Assembly (NCBI RefSeq): GCF_025118155.1
Contig: NW_026251389.1
Span: forward strand, 1,054,001-1,118,000
Direction of reading: 5' to 3'
DNA: 64,000 bases
DNA from: Cokeromyces recurvatus
Lineage: Eukaryota > Mucoromycota > Mucoromycetes > Mucorales > Mucoraceae
In this document: in pieces, positions 47,526 through 58,084 of the stretch
How the letters are laid out: every line of letters starts with the position of its first letter
Numbering within the stretch: the stretch's first letter is position 1
The notes under the pieces: model-generated
Seen by the model: only the letters and a program-made list of their open reading frames with translations
What the model was told of the DNA's origin: nothing
Databases searched by the model: none
Made by a program: the position numbers and the translations under genes

Positions 47526-48445
47526 AACACAGTATTGGGGATGGGACGATTTTTGATTAGAGTTAAACCTTTGAATGGCGTAGACCTTTTAATTCTGTTA
47601 ATATCATAAGGATAATTATAGATTGTATCATCACTATCGGATTCATAATATAATTTAGTATCACTATTACCACCTTCTCCATCAGAAGTAGAGGACACCG
47701 TAGATGTAAAATCATCAGATTCAGATTCACTTTCATATAATTCTTGTGTATCAGATTCAACTTCATTTAAGTGTGTAATAGCATTGATTTCCATACGATT
47801 GTTCTGATTATTTATATTAGAATTGATTATTTCTTTTTCTTTGCCCTTATTTCTTATATTCTTGTTATTTTTAGGTTTTCTACCCATGATAAAACGTAGA
47901 CCATCACGGAGATCCCTTTGAGCCTGTTTGTCATACAGTACCCGATCCTTAACTGAGACAGTAGATTTCAACTGATCTAACTCTTCCCATATTCCACCTT
48001 TTCTTGTAGGATAGATCGGTATTTTCCTAGGAGGTGCTCTTAATTTTTTTATCTTTGGTTTAGCCCCAGATACAGCAATATGTGAAACATTATCCAAGTC
48101 TTGAATTGGATTAGAGGTTGCAGCTTGAATAGGATTTTCCACATTGTTATTTGTAAGAGGATCAGGATTAGAATTTGAAAGAATATTTTGTCTTCTTCTT
48201 TTACTTCTTTCGTTAGAGGGTTCACCAGCTGTAGAAATAGGGTGCTTTTCTACGGCGTATACAGGCATTGGATATTCTTTATTTTTGTCTTCAGGAATAA
48301 TATTAATATAATTAACTTTAGGTTGAGAATTGATGTTTTTCTTGTTTTCTTCATTAATGTTTTGATTACAATTATTAGGAACGTCATTTGTTATAGATTG
48401 GACAACAGTAGCACGTTCACCTACTGCTGTCCCAATTCTTTTCCC
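47526..48445 (-). CDS. Pol N-terminal extension, -1 frame relative to gag
   Basis: From the slippery heptamer at 48445-48439 the -1 frame stays open down to the solo LTR at 47526, about 305 codons. The part after 48268 begins MPVYAVEKHPISTAGEP. It is a basic to acidic linker (KIKKLRAPPRKIP, then Ser/Asp/Glu-rich) that precedes the protease. No known domain is seen; such spacer regions are common between nucleocapsid and protease in Ty3/Gypsy elements. Confidence 0.75.
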
Positions 48446-49337
48446 TGTTCTTGAGATTGATTATTATTCTTGAAAGGTTTTTGAGGACAGCCAAAAGCCT
48501 TGTGACCCATCATACCACAGATATAGCACCTAATATTATTATTGTATTTATTTATATTTTGATTGTTTTCATTATGATATCCTTGATTAAAATTATTTCT
48601 TCTTCCGGTAGAGACATTACTATAATTACTTGAAGTGGATTGCCCAGAAATAGAGAAGTTTAATTTTTCCATAGCTGTACAAAGGTCCTTTAATGTAGAT
48701 TTAATTTCACTTGAACTATCAGAAGATACTACACTAGATTGACTATGTTTGAAAGAAGATACAGAGTTAGTGTTACGTGGATTATTATTTATTATACCGT
48801 TATAGCTAATGACACCATGTTTTTCATGAATCTTTTCTAATCTTTTAGCCTCTTCAGTTATTCCTAGCCAAGAAGTATCCTTAGGAGGCAGACGGTCAAG
48901 TTCATATTGAATATCTTTACGTAAGGCTCTTTTAAAATAACGTAACTTTAAGGTAGTATCGGTAATCTTGAGACGATTACATAATTCTTCTACATTAAGT
49001 TTGATATCATTAACCGTTTGACCATGTTGTTGCCTTATATTTTCTAACTCATTCCACCACGTATCAGTATCATAATTTTCAGAGACAAAAAACATATTTT
49101 TAAATTCTTTTTCAAATTCGGACCAGGTATTAATATCATCTTCCTTAAGACACCACCATTCCTCAGCTTTTCCTCTTAAATGATTACCAGCCAAAAGTAG
49201 AGTTCTTTCATCATTAATATTTAGACCATTTCTTATACGGTTAATTTGCTTTAACCAACGAGCAGCATTTTCCTAGGGTTTTCACCAGTAAAGTTATCAG
49301 GTTTATCAATTAAACTATTTAATACACTTGCATCCAT
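48421..49337 (-). CDS. Gag of element 1 (1-base frameshift near N-terminus)
   Basis: ATG 49337 gives MDASVLNSLIDKPDNFTGE, then the frame breaks at an A run near 49266-49270 and continues one base shifted as NAARWLKQINRIRNG. The capsid-like part has AEEWWCLKEDDINTWSEFE and WWNELENIRQQHG; the nucleocapsid has a CCHC knuckle (CYICGMMGHKAFGC). The gag frame stops at TAG 48423-48421, 16 bases after the slippery site. The break is one missing A, so this copy is defective unless it is a sequencing error. Confidence 0.87.
48439..48445 (-). promoter_or_regulatory. Candidate -1 ribosomal frameshift site (GGGAAAA)
   Basis: The heptamer G_GGA_AAA lies in the right register of the gag zero frame (GGA at 48444, AAA at 48441), 16 bases before the gag stop, and the -1 frame is open straight into pol. 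It fits the X XXY YYZ rule. A downstream pseudoknot was not identified. Confidence 0.6.
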
Positions 49338-49469
49338 TTTTGTTTTATTTTTCCTAGTTTTTCTTATCCTTTTGCTTGTGTTATCCTTATAGACCTTGTT
49401 ATCCGTTGTTATCTTGTTATTCTTGTTACTTGTTAACCTTGTAATATCTTGTTAATTTGCTTCCCTCCC

Positions 49470-49484
49470 CTGGTAGCTTCGCCA
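49470..49484 (-). other. Primer-binding site of element 1
   Basis: Seven bases inside the 5' LTR boundary the minus strand reads TGGCGAAGCTACCAGG; TGG pairs with the CCA end of a tRNA. The primer tRNA species was not identified. Confidence 0.65.
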
Positions 49485-49491
49485 AAATAAA

Positions 49492-49862
49492 TGATAAGTA
49501 AATACTTATGTGAAAGGAAAATTAAGGAAGGTTCGAATCCTTAAGTGTTTTGTTAGTCTGCAAGAAAATATTTTTATTTTATGTTTTTATTTTCTTTTAT
49601 TTAAAATATTAATCCTTGTTCCAAAAGTTCTTTTTCTTAAAAAAAATTGATTGCTGTTCAAAAGTCGTCTCTTTTTTTTTTTATCAAAATATTCTTCATT
49701 ATATATTCATTTTTAAGACAGGGATAACCCCACGAAGATAAATAGATATTTAAAGTCCGTCCAAGCAAATATTATGTAATACCTGGCTTATCTAAGAGAA
49801 TTCCTATATTCTGATTGGCTGAAATTTTGAGATTATAACTAAATCTACCACAACACGTAACA
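49492..49862 (-). repeat. 5' LTR of element 1
   Basis: 371 bp, TG...CA in element orientation. Its outer end (49862) is 12 bp from the tRNA-Gly gene. Confidence 0.93.
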
Positions 49863-49874
49863 TCTTAACCTCGC

Positions 49875-49945
49875 GCGCGGTTGGTTAAGTGGTATAATCT
49901 TCGCCTGCCACGCGAAGGGCCGGGGTTCGATTCCCCGACCGCGCA
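49875..49945 (+). tRNA. tRNA-Gly (anticodon GCC)
   Basis: 71 nt with all arms intact. The acceptor stem pairs GCGCGGT with ACCGCGC plus an A discriminator; the anticodon arm TTCGC-CTGCCAC-GCGAA is a perfect 5-bp stem with anticodon GCC at 49907-49909; the T arm CGGGG-TTCGATT-CCCCG is perfect. Internal A box (GGTTAAGTGG) and B box (GGTTCGATTCC) are present. CCA is not encoded, no intron. A T run follows as terminator. It is the only tRNA I found. Confidence 0.97.
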
Positions 49946-49947
49946 TA

Positions 49948-49954
49948 TTTTTTT
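49948..49954 (+). terminator. RNA polymerase III terminator of tRNA-Gly
   Basis: A T7 run begins two bases after the tRNA end, on the coding strand, as is usual for Pol III termination. Confidence 0.8.
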
Positions 49955-50333
49955 CCTGTATTAGACATGCAATTGCTTTTTACTAATTTTCGTTCTTGGC
50001 CATTCTCTTACTTTTTACAATTGAACAACAGTGGTTTCAATTAATTACTATGAAATATAACAGACGCTAATTTTTATATGGATTATGATTTTACTCTTTA
50101 TTAATGCTTAAAAATGATGAAAAATAAGAAGTGCGTCTCTCTTTTTATTTTACGTTGAATCTGTGTTATGTTTTAGGTAAGTTTAAGAATAAAAAATAAA
50201 TAAATAAAAGAAAACAGACAGAAGATGTACGTTGAGACTTGTCAATAAGTTTGTATTAAGAGTTAAGTTAAGTTATAATTATAGTTGTAATTCTTGTATA
50301 CAAAATAAGGGTTAATAATGTAAGTGTCATGAG

Positions 50334-50543
50334 TGTTTTGAGTACAAAGATAAGGAAAGAGAAAAAAGAAAAAACAAGTCTTTGAAAACTTTGTATAGTT
50401 TTATTAAAGATAAATAATACAGAAATTGTACAAGAAGAAAATAATATGGAAAAATGACGGGTGCTATGACATAATGATATATATTTTATACAACGTTATT
50501 GTGTAATGAGTATTCACATTTATGTTTTATTATATCTTAATGA
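50334..50543 (+). repeat. Diverged fragment of the LTR-A family
   Basis: Starts TGTTTTGAGTAC and follows the LTR-A sequence loosely (AAACAAGTCTTTGAAAAC, AATTGTACAAG) for roughly 120-150 bp before it fades. The second retrotransposon begins at 50544. It is probably an old LTR truncated by that element. Confidence 0.6.
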
Positions 50544-50876
50544 TGTTATGTACAAATACAACATGTTACGCTTCATGATTAAACATGCGGATCATAAATT
50601 TATTTAAGCAATTCTATCTTAACTCTCTCTTGATCCGCTCCATCTAATAATATTAAAATCACTATCACTTCATTGTCAACAATATGCCTTGTTCGGTCAT
50701 AACTAACACTTTTCTGATTCACATCTTGTCCTTAGACCTCTTTAACAATTCTTATAAATAAATACCTAAATAAAAATGATTGACTTTAGAACTATTGTTC
50801 AATCTCATTGACTCTTTTTGTCTTAATATTATTTTTTTTATAATATTTTTAATTTGATATTTTAAAAGATATATCA
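50544..50876 (+). repeat. 5' LTR of element 2
   Basis: Starts TGTTATGTAC, ends ATATATCA. Best conserved part is CATGATTAAACATGCGGATC and CGGTCATAACTAACAC. Borders inferred from alignment with the right LTR. Confidence 0.7.
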
Positions 50877-50938
50877 CATTTTCTTCAACGAATTCCTTTC
50901 AAAATTTTTATTCATATAAACCTACCTATCCACTTATC

Positions 50939-51787
50939 ATGTCTGCTCTACAAGAAAAAGATAACTCAATTGCTATTCAAAACTCTACTCGTACTGCTTT
51001 CAATAACAAGAATGAAGATGATATCAGAACTGCTACTATTTTCAAACGTGCTTTACTTGCTTCCTTGCGAAGAGAAGTTGCTCGTTCCTTATTAAACCTC
51101 CCTCGTAACAGCCAAGACTCTGTTGGAAAAAGTTGTAGCTAAAGTTAGAGTGGTACTTTCTTCTAATATTTGTGCAGAGGATGCTGGTGTATTATCTTCT
51201 TCAAATGCTCGAAAGTCTCCCTCAACTACTCCTCATGATTCTTCTCGTATATCACTCGTTCGTAGCTCACAAGCAAGCAAACATAATAGTCAAGCCCATA
51301 GAAACAACAATACAACTCTTGGTATTCCACCAAAGTCTTCTATGCAAGCTATTACTAAAACAAAATATAATTGTATTATTCATAGTCGTGGTAATCATCC
51401 CACTGAGATATGTCAAAAGTACAAACAAATAGTGAGTTCCAAGGACCAGTTTAATTTTCAAAGTAATGCTACTTCTGTAACTCCTGTAACCTGCTTCTAG
51501 TGTATCTACTTTTCCTTCTGCTACTGCTTCCATCTGTTACAATTGTACTGATAATGTCCCCTGGTCTAGAGAACATGCTGCTGTCTGTATTAAAAATAAG
51601 AAAGGAAAAACTGCATCCAAACAATCTGCAAGAACTATAAGATCTGCTCACCTGGTTAATCCTCCTAATTCTGAAAATAATAATTCTACTTTGACTACCT
51701 TAGATTCAAAATATAACCCTCATCCTATTACTCCGAATACAGACAGTAGTGATAACATGATGGACCTAGATGATTCTAATTATCCAA
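50939..51787 (+). pseudogene. Gag-like region of element 2
   Basis: Begins ATG at 50939 (MSALQEKDNSIAIQ), breaks after about 60 codons, continues in another frame from about 51112 and again after TAG 51498. Contains YNCIIHSRGNHPTEIC, a Cys/His pattern near a degenerate zinc knuckle, and CYNC further on. No intact frame longer than 125 codons. Function as a nucleocapsid is inferred from position before protease. Confidence 0.6.
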
Positions 51788-51839
51788 TTAACTATGATTG
51801 TAAGCATCATAAAAAAAATTATTAACAAAAAACGAAATG

Positions 51840-54800
51840 AAAGTATTAATACTAACCATTCTCTTATTGTACCTATCGCTATAGAGAACATCAACACTTT
51901 TTGCTTTGATTGACAGTGGTTCTTCTTTATAGTTGTATAGATATTAATTTTGTTTATAAATATAATATTAAAATAAATATAAATGTATTCGGTTCTGTAA
52001 TTCTTGCTACTTCTAACAATACTAGTAAACGTTTAGGAACAACTTTAAAACCTTTAGAAATTATTTACAGTGATAATAATAAAAATATTATTCATACATC
52101 ACATACCTTTGAAATCCTTCCACTCTCTTTTGATACACAAATCGTAATTGGATTAGATTTAATGCCTAAATTAAATATCATTATAACCAATTTAGCAATT
52201 AAACATCCTAATCACTGTCCTGTTATTGACAAAGAAATGGGTGATGATACACCTGAACCTAACACTTCTCCTTACGGTACAGAACTACAACAAAGTCTTT
52301 TTATGGAATCCATCAAACCTTTTCTTAAGAAAAATGCTTTGATACCCAAAAATTCTTTTTGTACAGTACCTGAATCTGCTATACGGTTAGATACAATTCC
52401 TGGAAAAACAGCATATCGTGCTCCTTATCGAATTGCTTTCAAACTTTTACCAATCATGCAAGAATGTATTGATACATGGTTAAAGGATGAAGTAATTGAA
52501 CATGCATCGCCTAATTCCGATTGAAATTCACCTTTAACATTAGCACCTAAAAAAGATTTATTTGGTAATTGTACAGGACATAGACCTTGTCTCGACCCTC
52601 GTTTACTTAATTCTATCTTAGTGTCTAATAATCGACATCCTATTCCAAAGATTGAAGAAATATTCGATCGTCTATAAGGATCTGTAGTTTTTAGCACTCT
52701 TGATCTTCGACAAGCTTTCCGTCGTTTCCAAATCTACGCACCACACCGTGCTAAAACTACTTTCACTTTTGAAGGTCAGCAATACCAATTTCGTGGTTGC
52801 CCATTTGGTTTGAAACATATTGCCTTTCGTTATCAAAGAGTCATTAATATTGTATTACGTGATCTCAACTTTGCACAGGCTTTTGTTGATGATATTATCA
52901 TCTATTCCAAGTCTTTTGAAGAACATATCACACATGTACAAACTGTCATCCAAAAACTAACTAATGTCAATCTGATTCTTAACCCAGAAAAATGTCACTT
53001 TGCACAATCTTGTGTGTACTTGCTTGGATTCTGTGTTGATGCCTCTGGTTCTCGACTTGATCCTCGTAAAGTCACCAATGCTTTGTCTTGGCCTCGACCC
53101 ACTTCTGGTAAAGAAATTCAAAGATTCTTAGGTTTAGTAAATTATTTTAGAAAATATTTGCCTAACATTTCAAAAGTAACCGCTCCATTGGATAAGTTAA
53201 GATTTGAAGGTAAACTTAACGATGCTCTATGGACAAATGAACAAGAAACTGCCTTCATGAAGATTCGGAAGCTTTTATCTTCAGCTCCAGTCCTTCATCA
53301 TCCCGATCTTCAACAGCCATTTTACGTTGCTACTGACGCTAGTAACTATTCTATTGGTGCTGTTCTATATCAGATCATTGACAACCAAACAAGATATATT
53401 GGTTTTATGGCTCATTCACTTTCTGCTTCTGAAAGAAATTATTCAACTACCAAAAGAGAATTACTTGCTATTATATTTGCTTTGAAGAAGTTTCATCCAT
53501 TTCTATGGGGAAATCCTTTTACCTTATATACCGACCATAAAGCTCTTATTTCCTCCATACTCAACCCGTTGCCAATTCTATGATGATCAATTGGCTTGAT
53601 ACCATCTTGGATTATGACTTCAAAATTATTCACAGACCTGGTATTCACAATATACTTCCAGATTCTTTATCGCGTCTTTTCGAACCTGAAAAAAATGCTA
53701 GTGGAGGATAAAACTCCTAAAACCATTATTACTTTACAAGTTGTCAACGACGATGGATCTATTCTTACATCTCGTGTGATGATGCCCTGCTGATTTAATA
53801 CACCAGCACTAGAAGAAAGACTGAATCTACTTATGAAAACTCATTTAGAAGGACATCGTGACGCTCAAGCTATAGTAACAGCTTTACATAGTGAAGGAAT
53901 TCATTGGACAAAGCTTAAAGAAGATGCTCTTGACACAGTTAAAAACTGTCCCGATTGTCAAAAATTTAACCTAGCAAAACATGGATATCATCCATTAAAA
54001 TCAATTTATGCTAATGCTCCATGGGATCACATTTGTATTCACACTGCTGGACCTATGACAACATCTTTACAAGGAAATAACTACATCCTTCTAGTTGTTG
54101 ATGTGTTCACTAGATTCTGCATACTTAGAGCAATCCCTGATAAATCATCCCTAACAATAGCACTTACGCTAAGGAATATACTATCTCTAATAGAAGACCT
54201 AAAATCATCCAAAGTGATAATGGTACAGAATACGTAAATGAAATAGTACGACTTTACATTAACACTCTGGTATTGACCACCGACTTGTAACAAGTTATCA
54301 TCCTCGTGCAAATAGTATAGTCGAACGCTGAGTGTCTAAAACAAAGTCCATCATCTATAAACGCTTACAAGGAAAATCTGAAGACTGGGACTTATATATT
54401 GACAGTACCCAAGAAGCTCTAAATAATACACATACATCCGTACATGGTACACAACCATTTGCCTTGATGTTTGCTAGACGTCCTAACGAAAACAAGGATT
54501 ATACAAATACCATTGATAAAACTAAAACGTCTGAAGCTAAAAAACAGTTGCAACAAAGAATGAACGAGTTTGATGACGCTGTCTTACCTGCTATTCATGA
54601 GAAAATAAAGACCTCACATGAAGCTGCTCAAGACAAGTTCAATCGAACTCATAAGATTTTAACCGAAATCCCCGCTGGTAGTCAAGTCATGATCAAGAAT
54701 GTTAACCGTACTGCTAAGAGTGATCCTCTCTATGTTGGTAATTACACTGTCAAAAGAAAAACTCAAGGTGGAAGTTATGTATTGGTTGATGGTACAGGTG

Positions 54801-55165
54801 CACTCTTACCAAGAGACGTACCTCCTTCCCATATTAAAGTGATATCGCGTGAAGTTAAATTAGCCAACACTGAAACTGATACTTATGAAGTTGAGGCAGT
54901 AATCAACCATAAGGGCACTCCTGGTAATTACTTATACCAAGTCAGATGGAAAGGTTATGACGAAAGTGATGATACTTGGGAGCCTGCTAGTAATTTTCAT
55001 GACTACTCTCCTATTAGAAAATATTGGGCACGTCGTAATGAACAAGCACCTTCAAATGAAGCTAGCCTTGTATCTACTAATGGCAGACCTAATAATAATG
55101 ATAATAATAAACGAAAGTATCATCGTAACAATGCTAATTACAATTTTAAAAGATTCAAAAATTAA
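51840..55165 (+). pseudogene. Pol region of element 2 with chromodomain
   Basis: Order: protease (LIDSGSS near 51908), RT (LGLDLMPKL, then the polymerase motif FVDDIIIYSK at about 52885), RNase H (YVATDASNYSIGAVLY, LYTDHKALISS), integrase (HLEGHRDAQAI and CPDCQ zinc site) and chromodomain at about 54883-55030 (YLYQVRWKGYDESDDTWEPA). At least four stops (TGA after PNSD, TAA after DRL, TGA after ER, and others) and frameshifts near 53570, 54160-54180 and 54270 break it. In the integrase core the first catalytic residue reads His (ICIHTAGPM), where Asp is expected. A chromodomain would direct integration to particular chromatin in the active family. Confidence 0.88.
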
Positions 55166-55677
55166 ACATTAGCATTCGTCAATTAAATAAATTAAAAATA
55201 CAAATACTACTCCATCCTACCCACGTATAACATTGTCGTAGCCATCAACAAGCTAAATGTTATTTTGAAACTGGACAAGAGTATTTATTATGAAAATATA
55301 CAAACAAACAATTTTATACATATATATATACATACATATACAAAAAAAAAAAAGAAAACACTCTTCCCTCAATTTTCCCAAATAACTTTACAACTTCATA
55401 TTTTGGTAACGCAGTAACGTTACAAATAATTACATTATAGCAACTATACATCACTATTTATTTTTCTACATGTATTTTGCCTATATTACTTATTTCATTC
55501 TTCTCCACAATTCAGAATGTAATGCTATAGCGTGATTCACATATATCACTTTACTCTATTCTAACACATATTTATTCACAAATATAAGTCCAAATTTCAA
55601 CATGAAGTACATTGGTCATTTCAACATGAGTTTAATGACCCTTCAGAAAAGCATAGTTCCAACCTGGAAGGGGGCAA

Positions 55678-55996
55678 TGTCATGAGCTGACTTATAATGT
55701 CATGTTTCATGATTAAACATGCGGATCATAAATTTATTCAAGGAACTCTATCTATATTCTCCTGAATCTCTCTTGATCCACTCCTTCTAATAATATTAAA
55801 ATCACTAACACTTCATTATCTATAGCATATCTTATTCGGTCATAACTAACACTTTTCTGATTCACATCTTATCCTCAGACCTCTTTAACAATTCACAAAT
55901 AAAATAATTGACTATAGAACTATTGTTCGGCCTCATTGACTCTTTTTGTCTTAATATTATAATAATTTTTATTTATATACTTTACAAGAAATATCA
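55678..55996 (+). repeat. 3' LTR of element 2
   Basis: Starts TGTCATGAGC right after GGGGGCAA, ends AAATATCA. 319 bp against 333 bp for the left copy. Confidence 0.7.
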
Positions 55997-56386
55997 GATA
56001 TTGGTAGATGATAATTATTTTTGATAATAGTGGCGCAGTAAAAGCTTCAAATCTCAAGTTCTTCAATATAAAAATGAATAGGTTTGCGATCATATAATTT
56101 ATATTTTGTGAGGACGAATAGTTCATGTTAAAAAAGAGATAGATGGAAAGGGCAGTGGTAACTGAGTCTTCTAATATATTTATTGCAAATTTTAATCGCA
56201 ATCTGGAGGAGCACAAATATTAAATCAACAAAAGTCTTTTACGATCGCATTTAGCTGATAGCCAAATATATCAACTTTATTTGAAAAAAAAAAAAATCAA
56301 TATCTGGGTAACTCGAATTCAACAGGTGCCAAATTATATTTCAAAATTCGTGAATTTTAAGGAAAAATCCAGCAATAATCAGGAAA

Positions 56387-56496
56387 TACACCTTTTGCCA
56401 AAATGATGTCGCGCTAAAAAAAAATGAAGTTGTATTAAAAGTAGTTTATCATACAAATATACAGGTTTGCGCGACATCATTTTGATAAAAGGTGTA
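56387..56496. mobile_element. 110-bp MITE with terminal inverted repeats
   Basis: The left end TACACCTTTTGCCAAAATGA continues with TGTCGCGC, and the right end is its reverse complement with two differences, so about 28-30 bp of terminal inverted repeat enclose only about 50 bp of AT-rich DNA. Both ends begin with TA, as after insertion at TA by Tc1/mariner-type transposases. No coding sequence. Confidence 0.85.
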
Positions 56497-57120
56497 TTTT
56501 TAGTTGTGACTTGTGGGAAAATTTTGTTATTAGGGAGCTTAATGTTTTATTTAAATAGCTGCGTTCAATTTATTCCGTATTTTTTTTTTTTTTTCTTTCT
56601 TTGCATACTTTGTTAAAATGAAAAGTATTTATGAACATCATTGTGAAGTTGCTGGAAATGCCATTGCGATAGTTGCTGGTTTAGGCAGCGGCACGTATAC
56701 GTCCAAGGAAACTGCCTAATTAATTTAACCAACGAAGAAGTCCGTCTTCGTATTAATAATTGCTCAGTAGTCGAAGTTAAGCATATTTATAAACATAAAA
56801 AAAACGGGTAAGTGGAAAAAAGTGAAAAAAGCTGCGTAAAAACTTAGAATCAACTTTTCAATTTGATAACAGATATGCTCATCTTCATTTTGATAACTTA
56901 ACTGATTCCAGTAAGTTTTTTTATACTTACTGTATAAATATGAATATCTTTTGCCCATTGTTTCCTCTTGAAGTCAGGCCAGCTCTGATAAGAGGGGAAG
57001 CTGTTTCATATGTAAGTTATGCTACTTGAACACTTAAAAAGACGTGATACACTGTACTAATAAACGTTATTTAGGACGAAGTCATAAGAAGCATCTCAGA
57101 TGAGGGTGATCCTCAAATGA

Positions 57121-57468
57121 GCATTTTATGCAATTGTCAATCCTTGGCTGCCTCCATTAATCAGCAAGCAGACACTTATTGAGCCTACACCCACTTTGGT
57201 ACTTCCTACTACTAAAAATAAATCAGAAGCTGCATGGAAAACATATCTAAAACGATCAATTGAAGCCTTGGAAGTAGATTTAAAGCAAAAGGAACTGGAA
57301 GCTCAAATTATTAAAAAAAAAAAAATAAATAAAAATATTAAAGGAACAGTTGTGATACTTTTCCCAACTTTGTTATTATATTATGTATATTTATTCCCTA
57401 ACATTCATAATCTGAGTAAAATAAAAACAGTGATCTATCGACCAATACCGTTTAATCTGTTCCCATAA
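57121..57468 (+). CDS. Uncharacterised open frame
   Basis: A stop-free frame (115 codons) reading AFYAIVNPWLPPLISKQTLI, then PTTKNKSEAAWKTYLKRSIE and a charged helix ending in a Lys run. Upstream pieces (for example GNCLINLTNEEVRLRINNCS at about 56694-56754) look coding but no splice model joins them. It may be the 3' part of an unrecognised or decayed gene; the last 35 residues are low-complexity. Confidence 0.25.
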   Translation, partial: AFYAIVNPWLPPLISKQTLIEPTPTLVLPTTKNKSEAAWKTYLKRSIEALEVDLKQKELEAQIIKKKKINKNIKGTVVILFPTLLLYYVYLFPNIHNLSKIKTVIYRPIPFNLFP

Positions 57469-58084
57469 ATCTTTGGCTAGATGTTCACAAAGATGTACGA
57501 CTATCCAGAAACCAGGTTCAAAATATAAAAGAAAATGGTTGTCACAGAATGGATGGCTGTGTTATAGAACAAGCTCTGGATATGAGCACAAGTAATATTA
57601 TAATAGATGAATTACATAATAAAAGATAAAATGTAAGCCTGAATATGAAATAAAACTCTGTATATAATATCTTGTAAATAATATAAAACTTCTTATTGAC
57701 ATTCAATCGTCTAGATGTATCAATTATAAGATATTGTATCATTCCTAAATATTTATTTTTATAACCTTGACAAAGGATTCAGATCGTCTTTGGTCCAATA
57801 AAAGAAAACTATAAAAAATATCAGGAGCATACACTCAAATCAAACAATAGATATTCCATAGAAATCAGTCTCTTGAATGAACAAGATGTATATCTGAATA
57901 CTGACACTGTTTCATGACTCGTGTTCTTTGACAGCTATTTTAACATAAATACAAGCAGTTGTGTAGACACAGAATAATCTTTATATCATTTTTTTTTACA
58001 TTGAATAAACACAGTCTCAAACTATACTTCCTTTTGTTTTCTTTCTCTTTTTATTTTTCTTATTATAATACGTACCATCACACA

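Larger units (their letters stand above)
42796..49862 (-). mobile_element. Ty3/Gypsy LTR retrotransposon (element 1)
   Basis: A 7067-bp element on the minus strand bounded by two 371-bp LTRs. In coding order it has LTR, primer-binding site, gag, a -1 shift, protease, reverse transcriptase, RNase H, integrase, polypurine tract and LTR, the Ty3/Gypsy order. It is broken by a 1-base gag frameshift, a 716-bp solo LTR in pol and a 217-bp A-rich tract between RNase H and integrase. The LTRs differ by only about ten changes, so insertion was fairly recent. The flanks (AATCA left, TCTTA right) are not a target duplication. The right end lies 12 bp from tRNA-Gly. Confidence 0.93.
50544..55996 (+). mobile_element. 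Ty3/Gypsy chromodomain retrotransposon (element 2), degenerate
   Basis: About 5.45 kb on the plus strand with LTR-like ends 50544-50876 and 55678-55996, which align over their length but differ at many sites. Gag-like, protease, RT, RNase H, integrase and a C-terminal chromodomain can be recognised in order but in several frames, with many in-frame stops. The polypurine stretch GGAAGGGGGCAA directly precedes the right LTR. LTR borders are approximate; no clear TSD was found and no TGG primer site follows the left LTR. It is older than element 1 by the LTR divergence. Confidence 0.85.
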
